NCBI GenBank assembly: GCA_004353515.1
Contig: SMNZ01000001.1
Location: 744,001-808,000, forward strand
Length of the DNA: 64,000 bases
Direction: 5' to 3'
DNA from: Alteromonadaceae bacterium M269
Lineage (GTDB): Bacteria > Pseudomonadota > Gammaproteobacteria > Enterobacterales > Alteromonadaceae
Both the position numbers and the translations under genes were made by a program. The notes below the pieces were generated by a model, which was not told where the DNA came from, did not search any database, and was given only the letters and a program-made list of their open reading frames with translations. How positions within the stretch are numbered: position 1 is the first letter of the stretch; each line of letters begins with the position of its first letter. Positions 20,263 through 30,111 of this stretch are shown here, piece by piece.

Positions 20263-21210
20263 TTACTCGGAGTAAACTACCAAGCGTTTAGTGCTCAATG
20301 CCCCACTTTCATCAACACTGCCAACACCTAAAAACCGTGTATTATTGAGATCAAAGACTCTATGTAATCCTGGAATTTTAGCTGCAAACCTAATCATACC
20401 TCCGTGTCGATAGAATTGGCTTTGCTCTTCATTTAAATCAACTATCGGAAGTTTAGACACTGCCGTATCCATGGGTAATAGCAATTCATCAATAGTCTGA
20501 TAGTTTGCATCTAAAGGCTCTTCAAAATCACCTTTAGTTTCATCAGCGATTTGTTCCAATTGCTCTAACGATATCATCTTATCTGCAGGATAATCTGTTA
20601 CCTGAGAACGATGCAACATGCTAACGAAAGCACCACACCCCAGTACTTGCCCTAAATCATCAACTAAGGAGCGGATGTAAGTACCTTTGCTGCAATGCAC
20701 ATTCAGATCGACTTCATTTCCTTCGAAACGTAACAGCTCGAGTGCATATATTTCAATGTCTCTAGCTTCCCGTTCAATCGTTATTCCCTGCCTGGCATAA
20801 ACATACAAGGGCTGCCCATTGTGCTTTAAAGCAGAAAACATAGAAGGAACTTGCTTAATTGGTCCACGAAACTGTTCAAGCGCTTCTTCAAGCTGTGCAA
20901 GATTAACATCTACCGGCTTTTCTTCGACAACATCACCGTCTGCATCTGACGTTGTCGTACGAATGCCAAGTGTCGCCGTCACTTGATAGGTTTTATCTGC
21001 ATCTAGCAAAAATTGGGAAAACTTCGTTGCTTCACCTAAACAAATAGGCAACATACCACTGGCTAACGGATCAAGAGCTCCTGTGTGTCCAGCTTTTGCT
21101 GCGAAGTATAAACGCTTAACACGTTGTAAGATTTGGTTTGACGAACCGCCAACCGGCTTATTAAGTAATAATACACCGTTAATCTGACGGCCTTTACGAC
21201 GACGCCCCAC
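20263..21210 (-). CDS. truB: tRNA pseudouridine-55 synthase
   Basis: A 315-residue TruB that modifies U55 in the T-loop of tRNAs. It shows [14 protein letters not shown], the catalytic Asp in [15 protein letters not shown], and [20 protein letters not shown]. Length is typical of the gammaproteobacterial type with a C-terminal PUA-like domain. It lies 4 bp after rbfA in the classical infB-rbfA-truB order. Confidence 0.97.
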   Translation of the reverse strand: MGRRRKGRQINGVLLLNKPVGGSSNQILQRVKRLYFAAKAGHTGALDPLASGMLPICLGEATKFSQFLLDADKTYQVTATLGIRTTTSDADGDVVEEKPVDVNLAQLEEALEQFRGPIKQVPSMFSALKHNGQPLYVYARQGITIEREARDIEIYALELLRFEGNEVDLNVHCSKGTYIRSLVDDLGQVLGCGAFVSMLHRSQVTDYPADKMISLEQLEQIADETKGDFEEPLDANYQTIDELLLPMDTAVSKLPIVDLNEEQSQFYRHGGMIRFAAKIPGLHRVFDLNNTRFLGVGSVDESGALSTKRLVVYSE

Positions 21211-21214
21211 TTAA

Positions 21215-21631
21215 CTATTCGTTCCCTTCATCTTGTTCCGGATCACGACCAGCTTTGCGCGCGCGCTCTTCATCTTTTCTAATAGTCTCGCTGACTAAAG
21301 AAGAAATCCTAACACCTTCAACTAAGGAGCTATCGTTAACAAATTTAAGTGCAGGAACAGCTCGCATACGCATACGCTTAGCTAATAAAGTGCGAACAAA
21401 ACCTTTACTATCTTCGAGTATCTCCATATTAAGCTTTAGCTTTTCTTCATCGTTTTCGAAAAAAGTCACAAAGATTTTGGCGTAAGCTAAATCACGAGAC
21501 ACTTCAGCGCCAGCGACAGTGATCATGCCTAAACGAGGATCATGATTCTTGAATTCATTTTGAAAAATACTAGCAACTTCTTTGTGGATTTGTTGGCCGA
21601 CTCTGTCTGTACGGGAAAATTCTCTGGCCAT
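21215..21631 (-). CDS. rbfA: Ribosome-binding factor A
   Basis: A 138-residue KH-type factor for 30S maturation. Hallmarks are FSRTDRVGQQIHKEVASIFQ and DPRLGMITVAGAEVSRDLAY, then a charged C-terminal tail. It lies between infB and truB, 116 bp after infB, and is cotranscribed with them by usual family context. Confidence 0.96.
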   Translation of the reverse strand: MAREFSRTDRVGQQIHKEVASIFQNEFKNHDPRLGMITVAGAEVSRDLAYAKIFVTFFENDEEKLKLNMEILEDSKGFVRTLLAKRMRMRAVPALKFVNDSSLVEGVRISSLVSETIRKDEERARKAGRDPEQDEGNE

Positions 21632-21747
21632 AATGCCCTCTCGTATTCTGAATAATGACGTGTACTTAAAAGCACGAAGCAGGTTAGTGTTCTAAATGAA
21701 TTAACACTAACCTGCCCTAATTATGACTACTTTTAAATTAAAGTGTT

Positions 21748-24366
21748 TTAGATCTCTCGAGCAACTTCAACAGTTTCGAAGACTTCGATTTGGTCACCCA
21801 CTTTAACATCATTATAGTTCTTAACGCCGATACCACATTCCATACCGTTACGAACTTCTTGTACGTCATCTTTAAAGCGACGTAGAGATTCAAGTTCACC
21901 TTCGTAAATAACGACATTATCACGTAGAACGCGGATTGGATTACTGCGCTTAACGATACCTTCAGTAACCATACAACCAGCAATTGCACCAATCTTAGGC
22001 GACTTAAAGACATCACGAACTTCAGCCAATCCAATGATTTCTTGTTTAAATTCTGGTGCAAGCATACCGCTCATCGCTTGCTTAACTTCTTCAATCAAGT
22101 CATAGATCACACTGTAGTAACGCAGGTCAATTTCTTCGCTTTCAATTACTCGGCGTGCAGTTGCATCAGCACGTACGTTAAAGCCGACCACGATTGCGCC
22201 AGAAGCTGCAGCTAAGCTCGCATCTGTTTCAGTAATACCACCAACACCACTACCAACGATATTAACTTTAACTTCAGATGTAGAAAGCTTAACCAATGAT
22301 TCAGTGATTGCCTCTGTAGAACCTTGAACATCTGTTTTCAATACAATGTTCAATTCACTAACATCACCTGCTTCCATGTCCGCAAACATATTCTCAAGCT
22401 TCGCTTTCTGCTGCTTAGCAAGCTTAAGCTCACGCTGTTTAACATGACGCTTGTTCGCAACTTCACGAGCTTTACGTTCATCTTTAACAACAAGTGCATC
22501 TTCACCAGCATTAGGTACACCTGATAAACCGAGTATTTCAACCGGAGTAGATGGTCCAGCAATAGAGACATTCTTACCATTTTCGTCTCTCATCGCACGA
22601 ACACGACCATACTCGTAACCACAAAGTAGGATATCACCAGGTTTAAGCTGACCTTCTTGGACAAGTACTGATGCTACCGGACCACGACCTTTATCAAGTC
22701 TTGATTCGATGACGATACCACGTGCAGGACCACTCGCGGCAGCTTTCAAATCTAATACTTCAGCTTGTAGTGAGATTGACTCAAGTAACTCGTCAACGCC
22801 TAAGCCTGTTTTAGCTGAAACATAAACGAACTGATGCTCACCACCCCACTCCTCGGAAATAACTTCCATTTGAGAAAGTTCAGTTTTAACACGATCTGGG
22901 TCCGCAGCTTCTTTATCCATTTTGTTGACTGCGATAATCAACGGAACATTAGCTGCTCGTGAATGTTGAATTGCTTCTTTAGTCTGAGGCATTACACCGT
23001 CGTCAGCAGCCACAACAAGAACAACAATATCTGTTGCAGTTGCACCACGTGCACGCATTGCAGTAAATGCCGCGTGTCCTGGTGTATCTAGGAATGCTAT
23101 ACGTCCGTTGTCAGTTTCTACACTGTATGCACCAATATGCTGTGTAATACCACCGGCTTCAGCGTCTGCAACCTTACTTGCTCGAATATAATCAAGAAGT
23201 GATGTCTTACCATGGTCAACGTGTCCCATGATTGTGACAACAGGTGCACGCGTTGTTTTATCAGAATCTGTTGCATCTGCAATCAACTCATCTTCTAACG
23301 CGTTATCGTTAACCAATTCGTACTTCTGTCCCATTTCTTCTAGCAAAAGAACCGCTGTTTCTTGGTCAAGTACCTGGTTAATAGTTACCATTTCACCAAG
23401 CTTCATCATTGTTTTGATGACTTCAGTCGCTTTAACCGCCATACGGCTTGCTAACTCGCCCACTGAAATGGTTTCGCCTAATTTAACAACACGTTCTACC
23501 GGTGTTGCAGGCTTATTAAATGCTTGTTTCAAATGAGAACCTGCATGTTTCTTTGACTTAGCTTTGTTACGTCGACGGCCACCACGCTCGAATTGAATAT
23601 CTTCTTCGTCTTCGGCTTCCATTGCATAGCGGTTAGTCGTGATATGAACTTCTTCATTTTCAGCTTTCTTACGACGCTCTTCTTCTTCCTTCCAGCGACG
23701 CTCATTTTCTTCAGCAAGCTTCTTCGCTTCTTCTTCAGCTTTCTTCGCTTCTTCTTCCAACTTGCGCTGGCTTTCTGCTTCTTGCTGCTGCTTAAGCTTC
23801 TCAGCTTCAGCTCTTGCTTGTTCTTTCTCTTCACGCTCTTTGTCTGTCAAGCCATCATCTTGTGCTTGAGCAGCAGCTTTTGCTTTAGCTTTAGCTTCGC
23901 GCTCTGCTTTTTCTTCCGCAGCTTTTGCTTTAGCTTCAGCAGCTTTACGTGCTTTTTCTTCCGCTGCTTTCTTCGCTTCTTCAGCAGCTTTTTGTTCTGC
24001 TTCCAATTTAGCTTGAGCTTCAGCTTCCAAACGTGCTTTTTCTTCTTCCGCTAAACGTTGCTCTTCTACATCGCTACGCTTCACGTAAGTACGTTTTTTA
24101 CGTACTTCAACTTTAACTGATTTACCTTTACCAGAGCCGACACTTAACGTACTTGTTGTCTTACGACGCAAAGTCATACGCTTAGGTTCACCACTTCCAT
24201 CACCACCGTGTTGCTTACTTAGGTGCTCTAAAAGCGTGCGTTTTTCATCTTCAGAAACCTGATCCCCAGCTTTCTTTTTTATGCCTGCCGCATCAAACTG
24301 TTGAACAAGTCGGTCAACAGCGGTGCCAATGTCGCTGGCTAGTTTTTCTAATGATACATCTGCCAT
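21748..24366 (-). CDS. infB: Translation initiation factor IF-2
   Basis: An 872-residue IF-2. A short N-terminal IF2-type domain (about 1-50) is followed by a long Glu/Lys/Ala coiled-coil (about 100-270). The GTPase domain has [27 protein letters not shown] and NKMD. Domains II to IV end with the initiator-tRNA-binding C2 region. It delivers fMet-tRNA to the 30S subunit. It is 22 bp downstream of nusA. A second in-frame start giving a short isoform, as in E. coli, cannot be judged by eye. Confidence 0.98.
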   Translation of the reverse strand: MADVSLEKLASDIGTAVDRLVQQFDAAGIKKKAGDQVSEDEKRTLLEHLSKQHGGDGSGEPKRMTLRRKTTSTLSVGSGKGKSVKVEVRKKRTYVKRSDVEEQRLAEEEKARLEAEAQAKLEAEQKAAEEAKKAAEEKARKAAEAKAKAAEEKAEREAKAKAKAAAQAQDDGLTDKEREEKEQARAEAEKLKQQQEAESQRKLEEEAKKAEEEAKKLAEENERRWKEEEERRKKAENEEVHITTNRYAMEAEDEEDIQFERGGRRRNKAKSKKHAGSHLKQAFNKPATPVERVVKLGETISVGELASRMAVKATEVIKTMMKLGEMVTINQVLDQETAVLLLEEMGQKYELVNDNALEDELIADATDSDKTTRAPVVTIMGHVDHGKTSLLDYIRASKVADAEAGGITQHIGAYSVETDNGRIAFLDTPGHAAFTAMRARGATATDIVVLVVAADDGVMPQTKEAIQHSRAANVPLIIAVNKMDKEAADPDRVKTELSQMEVISEEWGGEHQFVYVSAKTGLGVDELLESISLQAEVLDLKAAASGPARGIVIESRLDKGRGPVASVLVQEGQLKPGDILLCGYEYGRVRAMRDENGKNVSIAGPSTPVEILGLSGVPNAGEDALVVKDERKAREVANKRHVKQRELKLAKQQKAKLENMFADMEAGDVSELNIVLKTDVQGSTEAITESLVKLSTSEVKVNIVGSGVGGITETDASLAAASGAIVVGFNVRADATARRVIESEEIDLRYYSVIYDLIEEVKQAMSGMLAPEFKQEIIGLAEVRDVFKSPKIGAIAGCMVTEGIVKRSNPIRVLRDNVVIYEGELESLRRFKDDVQEVRNGMECGIGVKNYNDVKVGDQIEVFETVEVAREI

Positions 24367-24388
24367 CTGTTACTGTTCTCCGTTGACC

Positions 24389-25882
24389 TTACTCTTCATT
24401 AAACCAAACGATATTACGCGCAGCCATAATTAGCTCACCCGCTTTTTCTTCATCTAACTCTTCGATATCACTGATTTCGTCAACACCTTGCTCGGCAAGT
24501 GTTTCCAAATCAATCACACCTCGACTCGCTAAGACAAACGCAACATGACGTTCTAAACCTGGCAAATTAAGAAGCTCTTCTTTAGGCTCCGCATTTTCAA
24601 GTGATTCTTCATTAGCGAGTGCTTTAGTTGTTAATGCAGCACGCGCTCTATTGCGCAGCTCTTCAACCATTTCTTCATCTAGGCCATCGATAGCAAGTAA
24701 CTCATTAGTCGGTACGTATGCTATCTCTTCTAGAGACGTGAAACCTTCTTCTGCAAGCATGGTTGCAAACTCTTCATCGATATCTAAGCTTTCAACAAAG
24801 ATATTAAGGACTTTCGATGTTTCTTCTTCATGCTTAGCATTCATTTCATCGATAGTCATAACGTTCAAATCCCATCCCGTTAGCTGTCCAGCTAATCGAA
24901 CGTTTTGTCCGCTACGGCCAATTGCTTGTGCAAGATTGTCAGCTTCTACAGCAACATCCATAGTGCCGTTGTCTTCGTCAACAACGATAGATGCAACTTC
25001 TGCAGGTGCCATCGCATTAATAACAAACTGAGCAGGATTATCATCCCAAAGAACTATATCTACACGCTCTCCCCCCAATTCGCCAGATACTGCTTGAACA
25101 CGTGAACCACGCATACCAACACAAGCACCAACAGGGTCAAGACGCTTATCATTTGTTTTAACCGCGATTTTTGCACGTGAACCTGGATCACGAGCAGCTG
25201 CTTTAATTTCTAATGTTTCTTCCGCAATTTCAGGTACTTCAATGCGGAAAAGCTCTACTAACATGTCAGGGTGTGTACGACTGATAAATAGTTGTGCACC
25301 ACGTGCTTCAGGACGGATAACGTAAAGTAGTCCGCGAACACGGTCACCCGGTCTGAATGTTTCGCGAGGTAACATGTCATCTCTATAGATAACACCTTCT
25401 GCGTTATTACCTAAGTCAATAATAACGTTATCTCTATTTACTTTTTTGACTGCACCAGTTACCAGCTCACCAACTTTATCTTGGTACTCAGCAATCATCT
25501 GCCCACGTTCTGCTTCGCGAACTTTTTGAACAATAACTTGCTTAGCTGTTTGTGTAGTGATTCTGTCAAATAGGATAGATTCAATTTGTTCTTCAACAAA
25601 ATCGCCTAGTTGAATTTCAGGCTCATCAATTTGTGCAGCAGATAAGGTAATTTCTGCAAAAGGATTTTCTTGTTCTTGATCATCTTCAATGACAAGCCAA
25701 CGACGGAAAGTATCAAAATCTCCTGTTTCACGGTCGATGCTTACGCGAACTTCTATCTCGCCGACATTTTTCTTTTTAGTTGCACTTGCAATCGCAAATT
25801 CCAAGGCTTCAAATATTTTTTCTCTGGGCACCATTTTTTCATTGGATACCGCTTCAGCTACTAACAAAATTTCTTTGTTCAT
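24389..25882 (-). CDS. nusA: Transcription termination/antitermination protein NusA
   Basis: A 497-residue NusA. The N-terminal RNA polymerase-binding domain ([16 protein letters not shown]) is followed by S1 ([20 protein letters not shown]) and two KH domains ([26 protein letters not shown]). Two C-terminal acidic repeats (about 350-490) follow. It modulates pausing, termination and rrn antitermination. It sits between rimP and infB as in most gammaproteobacteria, and any N- or Q-type phage antitermination in this cell would use it. Confidence 0.98.
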   Translation of the reverse strand: MNKEILLVAEAVSNEKMVPREKIFEALEFAIASATKKKNVGEIEVRVSIDRETGDFDTFRRWLVIEDDQEQENPFAEITLSAAQIDEPEIQLGDFVEEQIESILFDRITTQTAKQVIVQKVREAERGQMIAEYQDKVGELVTGAVKKVNRDNVIIDLGNNAEGVIYRDDMLPRETFRPGDRVRGLLYVIRPEARGAQLFISRTHPDMLVELFRIEVPEIAEETLEIKAAARDPGSRAKIAVKTNDKRLDPVGACVGMRGSRVQAVSGELGGERVDIVLWDDNPAQFVINAMAPAEVASIVVDEDNGTMDVAVEADNLAQAIGRSGQNVRLAGQLTGWDLNVMTIDEMNAKHEEETSKVLNIFVESLDIDEEFATMLAEEGFTSLEEIAYVPTNELLAIDGLDEEMVEELRNRARAALTTKALANEESLENAEPKEELLNLPGLERHVAFVLASRGVIDLETLAEQGVDEISDIEELDEEKAGELIMAARNIVWFNEE

Positions 25883-25968
25883 TGTTCAGTTGCCTCTCTT
25901 TATTCTTCCGTAACGGATATTAGCCATCATTGGTTACTGTTAAACTTATTGACCTGTACCGAAATACA

Positions 25969-26427
25969 CTAATCAAAACGCGGCACTAATTGCCCTTTAT
26001 CAATATTGATGATGGCTAGTTCATAGCGCTGTCCATCAACTTCAACACTTATCTGCCCGTTTTCACAAGCCAATAACTTACCTTTAAAGCCGCGTCGATT
26101 ATTTTGAGGAATTCGCAATCTAACCGACACATCTTCACCAATAAAACGTTGGTAATGTTCTTCTTTAAATAGCGGTCGATCCATGCCTGGGGAAGACACT
26201 TCCAAATTATACTCATTCGTTATTGGGTCTTCTACATCTAGAATGGCACTTGCCTGATGACTTACCTCTGCACAATTATCTACAGTAATACCATTTTCAT
26301 GATCTATATATAAACGTAATGTCGAGTGTTTACCGGCGCGCACAAATTCAACACCAACCATCTCAAACCCTAAGGCTTCAACAGCAGGTGTTAGTAACTC
26401 TGTCAATTTCTGATCAATCTGAGCCAA
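25969..26427 (-). CDS. rimP: Ribosome maturation factor RimP
   Basis: A 152-residue RimP, the usual length, with EALGFEMVGVEFVRAGKHST, LRLYIDHENGITVDNC and EVSSPGMDRPLF. I choose a TTG start at 26427, preceded by GGAG at good spacing. The longer frame from 26502 reads through two terminator hairpins and encodes non-family sequence. It assists 30S maturation and heads the rimP-nusA-infB operon. Confidence 0.95.
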   Translation of the reverse strand: MAQIDQKLTELLTPAVEALGFEMVGVEFVRAGKHSTLRLYIDHENGITVDNCAEVSHQASAILDVEDPITNEYNLEVSSPGMDRPLFKEEHYQRFIGEDVSVRLRIPQNNRRGFKGKLLACENGQISVEVDGQRYELAIINIDKGQLVPRFD

Positions 26428-26443
26428 TCTTTGCTCCAAAAAC

Positions 26444-26463
26444 AAAAAAAGGGCTAGAAGCCC
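26444..26463 (-). terminator. Leader terminator 1 before rimP
   Basis: Leftward stem GGGCT / AGCCC with a 3-nt loop and seven T. It lies 17 bp before the rimP start. Such leader hairpins occur between metY and rimP in E. coli-type operons, where NusA-dependent readthrough tunes expression. Confidence 0.75.
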
Positions 26464-26500
26464 AATTTCATCATCGTTTAAAAACGACTTCGCCAAAAAC

Positions 26501-26522
26501 AAAAAAACCCCGTCAAGCGGGG
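26501..26522 (-). terminator. Leader terminator 2 before rimP
   Basis: Leftward stem CCCCG / CGGGG with a 5-nt loop and seven T. Together with the next hairpin it forms a tandem terminator pair that any transcript entering rimP from the right must pass. Confidence 0.75.
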
Positions 26523-26590
26523 TATTTTGATTTGGACCCTAGTCCACCAATTCTCGTAAAAATTGACAATATAATCAACCCTTACAAATG

Positions 26591-26603
26591 TGGTTGCGGG
26601 AGC
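26591..26603 (-). other. tRNA-fMet 3'-end fragment, probable prophage attachment core
   Basis: The leftward strand reads GCTCCCGCAACCA, identical in form to the acceptor end plus CCA of bacterial initiator tRNA (E. coli ends CCCCGCAACCA). Upstream bases do not fold into the rest of a tRNA. In many gammaproteobacteria a tRNA-fMet gene precedes rimP. A phage that integrates in the tRNA 3' end would leave exactly this fragment on the rimP side, with the intact tRNA beyond the right edge of the window. The core could extend a few bases either way. Confidence 0.6.
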
Positions 26604-26772
26604 GTGCAACACTCAGAATATACTTCTAACTATTCCTGACGTTGTCCGTAAGCATGGTTAACATAAATAATTGATAAATATGAAAACTTGAATTGCTTAT
26701 CCGCTCTGAATCGCGCTTGAACTCTTTTATTGATGAAAGGCTACAATCTAGCCCTCAATCAAAGTGGTGCGT

Positions 26773-26800
26773 ATTATACATAGGCGTGCCTATATCACAA
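26773..26800 (-). promoter_or_regulatory. Strong leftward promoter at prophage edge, towards rimP
   Basis: On the leftward strand TTGTGA, 16-bp spacer, TATAAT. The spacer contains the dyad ATAGGC-AC-GCCTAT (26780-26793), an operator candidate. A long imperfect hairpin (26730-26762) begins right after the expected start. No leftward gene lies between this promoter and rimP, so it should feed the rimP-nusA-infB operon. The 446-bp stretch 26428-26873 holds only this promoter, the tRNA fragment and the two leader hairpins. Confidence 0.7.
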
Positions 26801-26873
26801 TAGCAAGTTAAAATTTAATGCGATTGAGGTTATTCTTTAAACTTAACAAGCAGAAAGGAAGGAAAAGGTATAA

Positions 26874-27140
26874 ATGAAAATGGTGGACCTAGTAAATGGT
26901 ATTATTGATAAGCAACGCAAATTGCATGGCTTATCTAGCAATGAAGACTATTCAAAGTTATTCAGACCTATGTTTGATGTATATACTCTTGGCGCCAAAG
27001 TAAATGTATTGAATATCTCTAATGAGTTGCAGTTGTTAAGTAAGCTGTCAGTTAAGCTATCTGATGACTATGACACTAATTTTTTACATGCCTGTATACT
27101 AGAAGCCTTCCTTGTAGGTTATGATATGGGGAAAGAATAA
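26874..27140 (+). CDS. Hypothetical protein, left prophage end
   Basis: An 88-residue, mostly helical, soluble protein that I do not recognise (MVDLVNGIIDKQRKLHG...). It has a purine-rich ribosome site (AAAGGAAGGAAAAGG) but that is far enough upstream that the second ATG at 26880 (MVDLV) may be used instead. It is the only rightward gene at this end, back-to-back with the promoter that faces rimP. Its position just inside the attachment fragment suggests prophage cargo. Confidence 0.55.
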   Translation: MKMVDLVNGIIDKQRKLHGLSSNEDYSKLFRPMFDVYTLGAKVNVLNISNELQLLSKLSVKLSDDYDTNFLHACILEAFLVGYDMGKE

Positions 27141-27220
27141 GACTCTGAAACTATTTAGTACTTTTGTATTTCACGACGGATTGCTGACGAGGTTTTAGTT
27201 TTTATAGAAACCTTAGTAAT

Positions 27221-27355
27221 TCAACTCTTATCAAGCTTAAAAAGAGCAACCTCATTCTCTTGTATCATCCTACAGCTGCTTTCTGGTAGTGGCCGATCCG
27301 CCTGATTTAACAGTTCATCATTAACGACTTCCAAGTTTTTATTATCAAATGCCAT
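27221..27355 (-). CDS. Possible 44-residue small protein
   Basis: A short leftward frame beginning MAFDNKNLEVVNDELL. The composition is protein-like and acidic, but the only purine-rich site (AAAAGG) is too far from the ATG for confidence. It lies in the 265-bp gap between the KPP-repeat gene and the rightward gene at the prophage end. It could be chance. Confidence 0.3.
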   Translation of the reverse strand: MAFDNKNLEVVNDELLNQADRPLPESSCRMIQENEVALFKLDKS

Positions 27356-27405
27356 TTCGTAAATTAATTAACGCCTTTTCTGAAGATCTGTTAGTTCCAT
27401 AGGAT

Positions 27406-27687
27406 TCAGGTTCTAGGCTTTGTTGGAGTAAATATACTAAGTGGCGGCGGATGCTTTGTAGTGCTTGCAATAATATAAGGCGGCAGCGTAGTTGTTGAAG
27501 CAATCAGTGGAGGCTTCTGTTTTCCTTTTGCTATCTCAAAATAAGGTAACTTTTGTTTGCTACCCTTTGCAAACAATGGTGGCTTCTGACCACTACCTTT
27601 AAACATTGGGGGCTTTTGATGTTTAGTTGTTGCTTGTGCTTCAACCATAAACAAAGCTAAAGCACATGCGGTAATTAATCTAAGCAT
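27406..27687 (-). CDS. Secreted Lys-Pro-Pro repeat peptide
   Basis: A 93-residue protein with a clear signal peptide (MLRLITACALALFMVEAQA, cleavage likely after AQA). The mature part is a degenerate repeat: KQKPPMF, GQKPPLF, KQKLPYF, KQKPPLI, then TLPPYI and KHPPPLSIF. Mature sequence is basic, proline-rich, and lacks Cys. AAAGGA lies at proper spacing before the ATG. It is the last leftward gene of the prophage and I know no family for it. Cargo affecting the host surface, or an antimicrobial-like peptide, are guesses. Confidence 0.65.
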   Translation of the reverse strand: MLRLITACALALFMVEAQATTKHQKPPMFKGSGQKPPLFAKGSKQKLPYFEIAKGKQKPPLIASTTTLPPYIIASTTKHPPPLSIFTPTKPRT

Positions 27688-27768
27688 TGAGGGTTCCTTT
27701 TTTACTCTTCGCTTATCTTATAATTGAGCTTCCACTTATTGCAACTAACAAAGATAATTTATCGTTTA

Positions 27769-28077
27769 CTACAATGCTCTGATGGATAAGTGAATCGTCG
27801 AATCAAGACCACTACCCACTATCACCTTAGGCTTAGTACTATTACCTTGATAAACCAAAATATCAGGCTTATATGAGCCTGGCTTAAGACCTAGCTGTCC
27901 GTAGTTCACACTTAACACATTGCCCTCTAACACGACATGAGGAGATGTAATCACCTTATCACCCACTTTTACCTCAATACGTGTGATCCCTTCATCTTCA
28001 GCAATAAATGGTTCACCATTTTTTGTGAGTTCGTATTGCTCGATATTGTCAGAGCCATTAATACCATGAGACCGCAT
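27769..28077 (-). CDS. Hypothetical tail-associated protein
   Basis: A 102-residue protein rich in beta-strand (ITRIEVKVGDKVITS, SYKPDILVYQGNSTKPKVIV). It resembles small immunoglobulin-like or receptor-accessory proteins at the ends of phage tail operons, but I cannot name a family. Its start touches the stop of the upstream gene, so it is part of the tail-end operon. Confidence 0.6.
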   Translation of the reverse strand: MRSHGINGSDNIEQYELTKNGEPFIAEDEGITRIEVKVGDKVITSPHVVLEGNVLSVNYGQLGLKPGSYKPDILVYQGNSTKPKVIVGSGLDSTIHLSIRAL

Positions 28078-28490
28078 TAGACTGCGGCCTCTGGATCTGG
28101 TCCGGTAATCTCGGGTATCTCAAAATCAATACCAGGTATACGCAGTACATCACCCTCTTCATTGGTAATGACTCTATCCTTAGCATCACCCACATAGCGC
28201 ACTCGCTCGTTAACTGTATCGATTAGCGCTACATGCAAATCGTCAGCTTGTTGCGCGCCTCGCCCTGGATCAACATTCTGTTTCGCATTGGTAGTTATCC
28301 TGAGTCCACCATTCACAAAATCATAGAAAAAATCAGAAGGGGTTATCGGTGCTCTTGCAACAATCTTGGCTTCGAAGTCTGCCCATGCTTCACCTTTAAC
28401 GGGCAGTATCACAGCAACCAATTCATTTGAATTGTCGCGGATATGGTTTGCATAAGTTTGTTTAGCTTCATCTTCCGTAAAATATGGCAT
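28077..28490 (-). CDS. Hypothetical tail-associated protein
   Basis: A 137-residue acidic protein (MPYFTEDEAKQTYANHIRDN...). The middle has AITPSDF-like and GGLRITTNAKQN segments. No family recognised. It overlaps its neighbours by one base on each side, which indicates translational coupling with the repeat-rich 539-residue protein upstream. Confidence 0.6.
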   Translation of the reverse strand: MPYFTEDEAKQTYANHIRDNSNELVAVILPVKGEAWADFEAKIVARAPITPSDFFYDFVNGGLRITTNAKQNVDPGRGAQQADDLHVALIDTVNERVRYVGDAKDRVITNEEGDVLRIPGIDFEIPEITGPDPEAAV

Positions 28491-30109
28491 TAATTAATCC
28501 TCTCAAGGTTAAATATTGGGGTAATACGTTCTAAGGTATAAGTCTCTGTGATGCGTGTTAGCTCAAGCCCTGTAAGGTCTACTTCCTCACCTTCCACCAA
28601 TAAAAAGGCGGCTTTCGCTCGCACTTCCTGAAGTGCTTTGTCAGTGGTTAACATCTGCTGAATGTCTACTAAACCAGGTTGCGCAAAGACACCTTGTGTT
28701 GCTGCTTCGATGGTTATCCGTTGCTCTAATAGTTGCTCAACATTTAAGGCTTCAGCCTTAACCTGCTGAACACTCTTAACTGTATTAATATCAGCCTGTG
28801 TGGAGACATTGACGACATGAGCGACCGTGCGTTGATAGGCACGGACAACAGCAATGACTTGTTGAGCTCCCTGCTCTACTTCGAGTGTTCTTGCTGTGAC
28901 AAGCTGTTGCGCCGGTACTGCATACAGTGTGATATTTGAATCAACAGTCAGCGCTGATGCTTTGACGAGTTGTTTAGCTGAAGACGCCAGTAAATAGTGT
29001 TGTTGCTCGATACTAAGAACAACAGCTTTGACCTTTGAGATGGCTTTGTGCGCAACCAAGTGATAATCCTGGTTCACAGTAACCGTGCTAGCGATTATGT
29101 GTTGCGTCGACTTTTCACTCAAAAGCTGTTGATGACTGTCAATGACTGAGAGTGCAGCCACAACATGTTGTAAAGCTCCAGGCGCATATAGCGAGCTGTC
29201 ACCCCCTAGCGATGCCGGGTTTGCTTGAATGACTTGTCTCGATATTGGCGTTGTCATCACCTGAGCCTGTTCAATAGCGGCACTCTTTGCTAAAACGCCC
29301 TGTATGGCACTAGGAGCCGTTATCTCTTGCTCTATGGGTAATGCTGTACTATTAGTCTGAAAAACATCATAGGGATTGAGCGTCAGGTTAATTAGCTGCT
29401 CTTCGCTCAGCTCACTACCATTAAAGTGATACCCCATACAAAACAGGCTAACAGTGCCATCCCATCCATAGAAGTTAGGCCACGGAAAGTGTCGACCAAA
29501 CCAAGGGTGCTGAATGGGCCTTGAATTGCTTGAACCAAACGGAAAGCCATTAGGCATCGCAACCATGCTCTGACCATTCACAACCACAATCGCTTGGTTG
29601 AGAGTCTGGTCTATTTGAGCCGCTATTACTAACCGTTCGCCATCAGCTGGCACATAGTTAGAAACAACACGGTGAGAATTGATATTTTCAAGTGATATTT
29701 CAAGCGCGCCGGTATCTCTAATCAACCGAACTCGCAGACCAGCCCCGGATATGAGATATTGCCAGGTTCGGCTATTCGCTCGATAAACCGTATCGATAAG
29801 ATAAAGCCTTGAACGGTCAATTAATCCATTTGACCAGGTGCTATCAATTCCCTGAAATTCACCGTAAGTATTGAGCTGGCCATTGCCGTTATCGGCTAGC
29901 TGTAGGTCATCACCGACCATACCGCCTACGGCACCGTAAGTCATAGACAAGTCATGCTTGCCAAGTAAGTCGGTGAACACAGCTGGCCTGTCGGTCACAT
30001 CACCGGAGTCAGCGAATAAATGAACGGTATCAAACAACGCAGACGCCACATTGTCCGCGTTTAAGGCATAAGGACGACTGAGCTCACTTTTTGAGATAAC
30101 GGTCGTCAT
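28490..30109 (-). CDS. Repeat-rich virion-associated protein with LamG-like N terminus
   Basis: A 539-residue protein. Residues about 20-265 look like a concanavalin/LamG-type binding domain (TYGEFQGIDSTWSNGL, TWQYLISGAGLRVRLI, WDGTVSLFCMGYHFNGSELS). Residues about 280-510 are a run of degenerate 20-residue units with pattern Q-hydrophobic-x-A, for example QLVKASALTVDS, QQLVTARTLEVEQ and QQVKAEALNVEQ. It has no signal peptide. It follows the tail gene for gpD, two small genes apart, so it may be a host-recognition or decoration component. Function is inferred only from architecture and place. Confidence 0.6.
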   Translation of the reverse strand: MTTVISKSELSRPYALNADNVASALFDTVHLFADSGDVTDRPAVFTDLLGKHDLSMTYGAVGGMVGDDLQLADNGNGQLNTYGEFQGIDSTWSNGLIDRSRLYLIDTVYRANSRTWQYLISGAGLRVRLIRDTGALEISLENINSHRVVSNYVPADGERLVIAAQIDQTLNQAIVVVNGQSMVAMPNGFPFGSSNSRPIQHPWFGRHFPWPNFYGWDGTVSLFCMGYHFNGSELSEEQLINLTLNPYDVFQTNSTALPIEQEITAPSAIQGVLAKSAAIEQAQVMTTPISRQVIQANPASLGGDSSLYAPGALQHVVAALSVIDSHQQLLSEKSTQHIIASTVTVNQDYHLVAHKAISKVKAVVLSIEQQHYLLASSAKQLVKASALTVDSNITLYAVPAQQLVTARTLEVEQGAQQVIAVVRAYQRTVAHVVNVSTQADINTVKSVQQVKAEALNVEQLLEQRITIEAATQGVFAQPGLVDIQQMLTTDKALQEVRAKAAFLLVEGEEVDLTGLELTRITETYTLERITPIFNLERIN

Positions 30110-30111
30110 GA

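Noticed and set aside
23593-24054. Long rightward frame rich in Phe, Leu and Ser
   Set aside because: It is the antisense of the Glu/Lys/Ala coiled-coil of infB, whose codon pattern keeps the opposite strand open.
26591-26668. A complete tRNA at the rimP side of the prophage
   Set aside because: Only the acceptor-end 13 nt match; the upstream bases do not form D, anticodon or T arms.
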